This document shows, in pieces, positions 59,121-64,000 of a DNA stretch of 64,000 nt. The stretch is from an uncultured Alteromonadaceae bacterium (GTDB lineage Bacteria > Pseudomonadota > Gammaproteobacteria > Enterobacterales > Alteromonadaceae). The notes beneath the pieces are model-generated. The model was not told where the DNA came from. It made no database searches and saw only the letters and a program-made list of their open reading frames with translations. The first letter of the stretch is position 1. Each line of letters begins with the position of its first letter. Position numbers and translations under genes: made by a program. The stretch spans positions 62,001 through 126,000 of the forward strand of contig CANMXU010000011.1 of NCBI GenBank assembly GCA_947501935.1, read 5' to 3'.

Positions 59121-59913
59121 TCAAATACATCTCCGCCATATCATCTAACTTAGCTTTTACTTCTTTCCAATTGGGCATTACTTGGGTTAACAAGCGCCAA
59201 AACTTATCACTGTGATTGTGCTCAGCAATATGACAAAGCTCATGCAATATCACGTAATCAATGCATTCTTTTGATGCTTTAACCAGGTGAGGGTTTAGCA
59301 TCAGGTTGCCTTTAGTAGAGCAGCTTCCCCATTGTTTTTTCATTGCCATAACTCTAAAGGAGGGAATATCAGTTACCCAAGTTGCTTTAGGTAGCATATC
59401 TTTTAGGCGTTCGTGAAAAACTGTCTTGGCTTTATGCAGATACCATTTATCGATCAGTGGTTTAACTTTGATTGCTTGTTCATCAGAAGCCTGACGTAAT
59501 GTTACGTTTAATTTACCTCGACTAAGCTTAACATTTGATATTTGTTCAGAATCAATTTTAACTTTTAAAACATAGCGTCTGCCAAGATAAAATTGCGTTT
59601 CACCACTAACATAGCGTTTAGGCAAAACGTAATCTTTCTGCTTTGCAAACTCTTCAATATTTTGCCAAATCCACCTAGCTCGTTTGAGCATAGCATCATG
59701 AATAGCTTCATCGCTTGCATCATATGGTACGGTTGCTACTACACGTTGATCTGGATGTACTTTTATCACTACTTTACGAGGCGGTCTTTTGTCTGTCTTA
59801 ACAGGTTGAGATTTACGTATTACATCATAATGAATGGTGTCATTACCGTAAGTAAAAACACCTCGCTCATTAGTTTTGGTACATATTTCTGCTGCTACAG
59901 ATAACTTAGTCAC
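59113..59913 (-). CDS. YgjP/DUF45-family zinc metallopeptidase
   Basis: A 266-residue protein of the YgjP-like (PF01863, WLM/SprT-related) family. The zinc-binding helix is YVILHELCHIAEHNHSDKFWRL with HExxH at about 225-229 and the third ligand His in NHS. The N-terminal domain (about 45-150) has the family KVHPDQRVVATVPYDAS strand pattern, and the KKQWGSCS signature is present near 190. Such genes are commonly found next to hsdR in type I restriction operons. The gene starts five bases after the hsdR stop, and its own end overlaps the membrane-protein gene. A regulatory role in protein turnover or complex processing is possible; no substrate is known. Confidence 0.88.
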   Translation of the reverse strand: MTKLSVAAEICTKTNERGVFTYGNDTIHYDVIRKSQPVKTDKRPPRKVVIKVHPDQRVVATVPYDASDEAIHDAMLKRARWIWQNIEEFAKQKDYVLPKRYVSGETQFYLGRRYVLKVKIDSEQISNVKLSRGKLNVTLRQASDEQAIKVKPLIDKWYLHKAKTVFHERLKDMLPKATWVTDIPSFRVMAMKKQWGSCSTKGNLMLNPHLVKASKECIDYVILHELCHIAEHNHSDKFWRLLTQVMPNWKEVKAKLDDMAEMYLNE

Positions 59914-59918
59914 TCGTA

Positions 59919-62900
59919 TTAACCTCTAGCTAAACCTAAACGAGTAATTTTTAGCACTTCCTCAATTATTTTTTCAGCATTGTCAATGCCAATGTCGCCA
60001 AACAACATCGGTAATAACTTCATACTGATGGCATTTTCAATTTCGGCAGGGTTAATAGAATATTCTGCAACGGCATTATTAACCACTTCATCAATATTAA
60101 AAGCAAGTGTTACTAACTTTTCATTATCTAATGATTGTTCAACTAAATAGTCTGCTCCAAATACATGCCTAAACAAGCCAAAATAGGCTTGAGCATGTTT
60201 ATTTAACATGCCGGAATCATTAGTAAAGTCATTAGGAATATCTGCAACTTTGCGGTCTTTTACTTCTTGTTCAAAGTCAGCAAATAAAATGTATTGCTTC
60301 ACTGGCGCATCAAACATCTCTCTGGTTTTCTCAATCGCTTTCTTTAGCAAATTAGAAAAATACTCCTGCGCATAAGGATCATCTGCAAGGTCGTCTTCAA
60401 TCATTTTGGTGATGCGACCTGTGATCTTATCAGTTTGGTTTCGAGCTTCGTCATCACTCATATCTTGTGGTTTAACGTTTTTACCTAAGTTACCAACCAA
60501 ATATGCACCATCAGGCTCTTTTACTTCAATACCAGCAATATGCTTATCTAACAAACTTCGGATATCTTCTGCATATTCATCGTAGTCAATAGTTTCATTT
60601 GCATCTTCACGTACTTGTTTACGCAAATCCACAAAGGCTTTTAAATCGCGTTTGTATAAATCTCTTTTATTATCAAAAGACTTATCTTCAAAATAGCTAG
60701 CAGATTGTAATGCGACCTTAATGCAGTTAGAAAATGCAGTTAGGGCAGAATAGAAATCGTCACGTTTTTTTAGATTAGTGTCTAAAAGCTTACCTTTTAC
60801 ATCTTGTACTTTAGGAGCCAGTGCTTGCCTTAATGCTGGGCCATCTTGCTTGTTTTTTACACCATCAAAAATTGCCCATAAATCACTATGTAAGCCAGGA
60901 AGCTTTTTGTATTCCGTATCCATGCGGTTATACAAACCTTTTAGATCGTCTATATCAAAGCCGCCTTGGGTTCTCTCAGCTAAGTCTTGGTATTTTTCAA
61001 TAGTAGTATCAAGTTCTTTCAGTATGCCACGGTAATCAATTAAGTAACCAAATTGCTTTTTACTGTGTAAACGGTTTACACGAGCGATAGCTTGTATCAG
61101 GTTGTGCTCTTTTAGCGGCTTGTCGATATAAAGTACGGTGTTTTTTGGCTCGTCAAAGCCCGTAAGCAGCTTATCGACAACTATCATGATGTCAGGACCA
61201 TCGTTTCGGCTAAAGTCTTCTATGATAGCTTTAGTGTAGGCTTTTTCATCGCCCCCATAGGTTTGCGCAACGTTACCTTTCCACCAGTTTTGTACAATAT
61301 CTTTACTGTCTTGATCGACCGCCTCATGCCCCTCACGAGTATCGGGAGCAGACATTGCTACAACAGAGGTCACAGAGCCTATTTTGTCTAATGCATTCTT
61401 ATATCGAATAGCAGAGGCTTTAGAGTCACATGCTATTTGGCCTTTTAAACCTTGCTGTTTGAAGTTTTGAAAGTGATCACAAATATCATAAGCAATTAGG
61501 TCGATTCGACCTTCAGTTTGGTAGATTTGACCTTTTTGTGAGAACTTCTTTTTTAAATCTGTTCTCTGTTTATCACTAAGCTTACTAGTACTGCGCTCAA
61601 ACCAAGCATCAATGGCTTTGTCATTAACGTTTAACTCAGGTATACGCTCTTCGTATAATAAAGGTGTTACAGTTTTGTCTTCTACAGCCTGCTGCATAGT
61701 GTATGAGTGGATGATTTTACCAAACTTATTTTCAGTCTTATCATCTTTTAAAAGAGGCGTACCAGTGAAAGCTATAAATGCTGCCTTCGGCAAAGTTTGC
61801 TGCATTCGAATATTGTTCTCACCGTTTTGACTACGGTGGCCTTCATCCACTAATACAATAATATTAGGGCTATCGTTAAAACATTCTTTTTGCTTAATTG
61901 CTGAGCCAAATTTATTAATGATTGAAAAGATAACGCGTTCATTACCTTTACCAATTTGTTCGGCTAAACGTTTACCTGAAGTTGCCATCGCATCTTTCTT
62001 ATCTCGGTCAGTTAACACTCCACCCGAAGCAAAAGTACGACTAAGCTGATCTTCTAGATCAACTCTATCGGTAACGATGATCACACGACATTGTGAAAGC
62101 TCTTCTAACCAAACAAGGGCTTTGGATAAAAACACCATAGTAAATGACTTACCACTGCCCGTTGTATGCCAAATCACGCCTCCTTCACGAGCACCTGCCG
62201 TATCAAAAGTATTAATACGTTCAACCAAAGCTTTAATACCAAATACTTGCTGATAACGAGCTACAATTTTACCAGCCTTTTTATCGAATAAAGTAAATAG
62301 TCGAGACATCTCTAGCAAGCGCTCAGGACGCAATAAACTGATGATCAGTCTATCTTGGTCGGTAACCGTTAAATCACCAGCGGCAATTAATGATAAGTAT
62401 TCATCTTTAGCGAAAGCGGGGCGGTGATCGAACAAACAATTAAGCTGTTTATCATCGAGATTTCGATTTTTTAGTCGAAAAAATTCAGCTTCAGGTATTA
62501 ACTCTTCTTTCCACTTAGCCCAAAACTTTTCAGGTGTGCCGCAAGTACCATACAAGCCTTCATGCCCATTTACTGATAGTAGTAGCTGGCTATAGGCGAA
62601 TAGGTGAGGGATTTCTTGTTGACCTTGGTTTCGAATATGCTGAGAGACTGCCTCAGTATTGGTCGATTTACCTTCTTTATTTGAGTCCGGGCGTTTCGCC
62701 TCAATTACTACTAAAGGTAGGCCATTAACAAAACAAACAACATCAGGAATACGATTGCCAGTACCTTCAGCATTTTGTACCACCAACTCTTCAGTAAAGT
62801 GGAATTGGTTATTATCGATTTTGTGCCAATCAATAAGCTGAATAGTCGGAGAGGCTTTTTTACCATCAATGAACTCTGTAACACTCACACCATACATCAT

Positions 62901-63221
62901 AGCGTTATAAAGCTTTTCATTAGCGGCTTTAAGACCCAGATTCATTGCTGGATTTAACTCATGCATTACTTTATCAATAGCAGCATCAGTTAGCTTGTGT
63001 TGTTTACCTGCAAAGGGAAATGTTTGTTTAGCTAAAAACTCACGCATAACAGGCACCAAAATCACTTGATGAGTACTTTTTTTATCTGCCGAAAAAGGGT
63101 TGCCACGCAAAGCTTCACATTCACTAGGTGGAATAAATTTATAGCCTAAATTAGTTAGCAAGGTTAATGCTGGTATCTTTGCGCTGAATTCTTCTCTAAA
63201 ATTAACTGTTGTCTGTGTCAT
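59919..63221 (-). CDS. hsdR: Type I restriction endonuclease subunit R
   Basis: About 1100 residues from ATG 63221, preceded by GGAAGG; an ATG 12 bases earlier is possible. The N-terminal PD-(D/E)xK nuclease has RIPDVVCFVNGLPLVVIEAK (Asp160, Glu174, Lys176). Helicase domains follow, with Walker A TTGSGKSF near 360, DEGHR, FTGTPL, KLLTGFDEP and QAIARVNR. A C-terminal helical domain (about 780-1100) binds the methylase complex. It cuts unmethylated DNA after translocation but needs HsdM and HsdS, neither of which is intact in this window. The gene lies three bases after the GIY-YIG gene, so hsdMS are expected upstream, beyond the right edge. Confidence 0.95.
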   Translation of the reverse strand: MTQTTVNFREEFSAKIPALTLLTNLGYKFIPPSECEALRGNPFSADKKSTHQVILVPVMREFLAKQTFPFAGKQHKLTDAAIDKVMHELNPAMNLGLKAANEKLYNAMMYGVSVTEFIDGKKASPTIQLIDWHKIDNNQFHFTEELVVQNAEGTGNRIPDVVCFVNGLPLVVIEAKRPDSNKEGKSTNTEAVSQHIRNQGQQEIPHLFAYSQLLLSVNGHEGLYGTCGTPEKFWAKWKEELIPEAEFFRLKNRNLDDKQLNCLFDHRPAFAKDEYLSLIAAGDLTVTDQDRLIISLLRPERLLEMSRLFTLFDKKAGKIVARYQQVFGIKALVERINTFDTAGAREGGVIWHTTGSGKSFTMVFLSKALVWLEELSQCRVIIVTDRVDLEDQLSRTFASGGVLTDRDKKDAMATSGKRLAEQIGKGNERVIFSIINKFGSAIKQKECFNDSPNIIVLVDEGHRSQNGENNIRMQQTLPKAAFIAFTGTPLLKDDKTENKFGKIIHSYTMQQAVEDKTVTPLLYEERIPELNVNDKAIDAWFERSTSKLSDKQRTDLKKKFSQKGQIYQTEGRIDLIAYDICDHFQNFKQQGLKGQIACDSKASAIRYKNALDKIGSVTSVVAMSAPDTREGHEAVDQDSKDIVQNWWKGNVAQTYGGDEKAYTKAIIEDFSRNDGPDIMIVVDKLLTGFDEPKNTVLYIDKPLKEHNLIQAIARVNRLHSKKQFGYLIDYRGILKELDTTIEKYQDLAERTQGGFDIDDLKGLYNRMDTEYKKLPGLHSDLWAIFDGVKNKQDGPALRQALAPKVQDVKGKLLDTNLKKRDDFYSALTAFSNCIKVALQSASYFEDKSFDNKRDLYKRDLKAFVDLRKQVREDANETIDYDEYAEDIRSLLDKHIAGIEVKEPDGAYLVGNLGKNVKPQDMSDDEARNQTDKITGRITKMIEDDLADDPYAQEYFSNLLKKAIEKTREMFDAPVKQYILFADFEQEVKDRKVADIPNDFTNDSGMLNKHAQAYFGLFRHVFGADYLVEQSLDNEKLVTLAFNIDEVVNNAVAEYSINPAEIENAISMKLLPMLFGDIGIDNAEKIIEEVLKITRLGLARG

Positions 63222-63236
63222 TATGCCTTCCATTGC

Positions 63237-63998
63237 TTATTCCATGCTGCTTGGCTGTTCAGCAGTATCAATTGTTCTACCTTGATATTCGTGTAAGGTA
63301 ACGCCTTGTTCAGTTTTCCAATCTTTCCAGCCGTTAGAAGTAGCTAGTAAGAGAAACATTGAAGCCCCGCTAGGGGTTTGGAACAAATAATCACGCTGAA
63401 ATACAAAGCGATCATCTTCGATAGCAATTATTCCTTTATCTAATAACTTATCGCGCTTATCGAAAAAGCGTTGCTTAGTTTTTCTTTGTGTAGTCATTGG
63501 GGCAGAAGAGCCTTTTAGTACAACCATGCCTTCGTTTGTATATACGCCATTTGCCTGTACACCTGAACGATTGCAAATAAAAGATTGCTCTGCTTTTGAT
63601 GTTGTTTGCTCAGTTAAAGGTTCAAAAATGGGGTATCCCAAGGTTGCTAATAACAGGCTACCAATTTCATGAATTTCGTCACAATCTGCTTTTAGCGGGA
63701 TAGGTGTATGGGGCTTTTGACCACCATTACCATTTAATAGCTCATAACGTTGGCAATGACGGGCTTTTTCGATAGAAAGAGACTCCATATAAAGTACATG
63801 AGTTTGAGTTAAGTTATTAGTGAGTGATACCAGTACTAATGCTCGTTCCCAGTCCTTTTTTTCACTTTTATGGTGTTGCATCAGGCGACTACCAACATCG
63901 CCTGATTGCCCAATATACAACTCGTCTTTACTGTCTCCAGACACTAAAAAGTATATACCGACTTGCTTTGCTTCTGGCATTTTAAGAAAGTCAGCCAT
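63237..63998 (-). CDS. GIY-YIG nuclease-fold protein with DUF4357 domain
   Basis: About 253 residues, starting two bases from the window end. The N-terminal GIY-YIG domain reads VGIYFLVSGDSKDELYIGQSGDVGSRLMQH (Tyr residues of both motifs and Arg of SR visible), with a conserved Glu in YMESLSIEKA. The C-terminal part (about 135-195) matches DUF4357: SFICNRSGVQANGVYTNEGMVVLKGSS. This pair of domains is frequently encoded inside type I restriction operons between hsdS and hsdR. It may be an accessory nuclease or a DNA-binding modulator. Three bases separate it from hsdR. The start is the first ATG, but a further upstream start outside the window cannot be excluded. Confidence 0.88.
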   Translation of the reverse strand: MADFLKMPEAKQVGIYFLVSGDSKDELYIGQSGDVGSRLMQHHKSEKKDWERALVLVSLTNNLTQTHVLYMESLSIEKARHCQRYELLNGNGGQKPHTPIPLKADCDEIHEIGSLLLATLGYPIFEPLTEQTTSKAEQSFICNRSGVQANGVYTNEGMVVLKGSSAPMTTQRKTKQRFFDKRDKLLDKGIIAIEDDRFVFQRDYLFQTPSGASMFLLLATSNGWKDWKTEQGVTLHEYQGRTIDTAEQPSSME

Positions 63999-64000
63999 AT

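Noticed and set aside
59593..59904. Plus-strand 103-codon frame opposite the metalloprotease gene
   Set aside because: Complete overlap with a strongly supported gene and no ribosome-binding site or family resemblance.

Overview
The window looks like chromosomal DNA of a marine gammaproteobacterium of the Alteromonadales, most likely Colwelliaceae (Colwellia/Thalassotalea type). This is judged from AT-rich codon use, a 4.5S RNA, a SulA gene under a near-consensus LexA box, large TonB-dependent receptors, a beta-glucan utilisation locus and an Mtr-type multihaem cytochrome conduit. The taxonomic call is inference; no rRNA or marker gene set is present.

Layout. 1-4.9 kb: housekeeping and small genes (3' end of maiA, DUF3014 protein, PlsC-like acyltransferase, ffs RNA, YchJ, SulA, an exported hypothetical, a DUF2947-like protein). 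5-10.7 kb: a giant hybrid sensor kinase and an MscS channel. 10.8-14.3 kb: a TonB receptor with an FG-GAP/haem-motif partner. 14.4-43.8 kb: a laminarin (beta-1,3/1,6-glucan) utilisation region with two GH3 enzymes, two GPH sugar symporters, a large TonB receptor, two GH16 lipoproteins, three GH17 enzymes, a large GH94-related phosphorylase, a CBM9-like protein and a GH30 lipoprotein. A LytS/LytTR two-component system sits inside it; a CZB-GGEEF diguanylate cyclase is embedded at 25.7-26.7 kb. 43.9-46.9 kb: PTP-like phosphatase, MATE pump, AraC regulator. 47-53.5 kb: MtrB-, MtrA- and OmcA/MtrC-like genes plus a divergent dihaem cytochrome. 54-64 kb: a defence-type island with a truncated hsdM, an SF2 helicase with a small partner and Xre regulator, a HEPN protein, a membrane protein, a YgjP-type metalloprotease, HsdR and a GIY-YIG protein.

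How the glucan genes appear to work together (inference from families and predicted export signals): surface GH16 lipoproteins cut laminarin, the TonB receptor imports oligosaccharides, an exported GH17 and the GH30 lipoprotein trim beta-1,3 chains and beta-1,6 branches, GPH symporters move products inward, and signal-less GH17, GH3 and phosphorylase enzymes finish degradation in the cytoplasm, partly by phosphorolysis.

The strongest new signal is a family of 9-bp direct repeats (consensus near TCCRYTTTA) phased 21-22 bp apart upstream of six glucan genes or operons. That geometry is the one LytTR-domain regulators bind, and a LytTR regulator is encoded in the same locus. The second is the 54-64 kb island, where hsdM breaks exactly at its AGEFY motif and everything after it is ordered as if one segment had been inverted. 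Next to the break is a helicase/small-protein/Xre module that I cannot assign to a named defence system.
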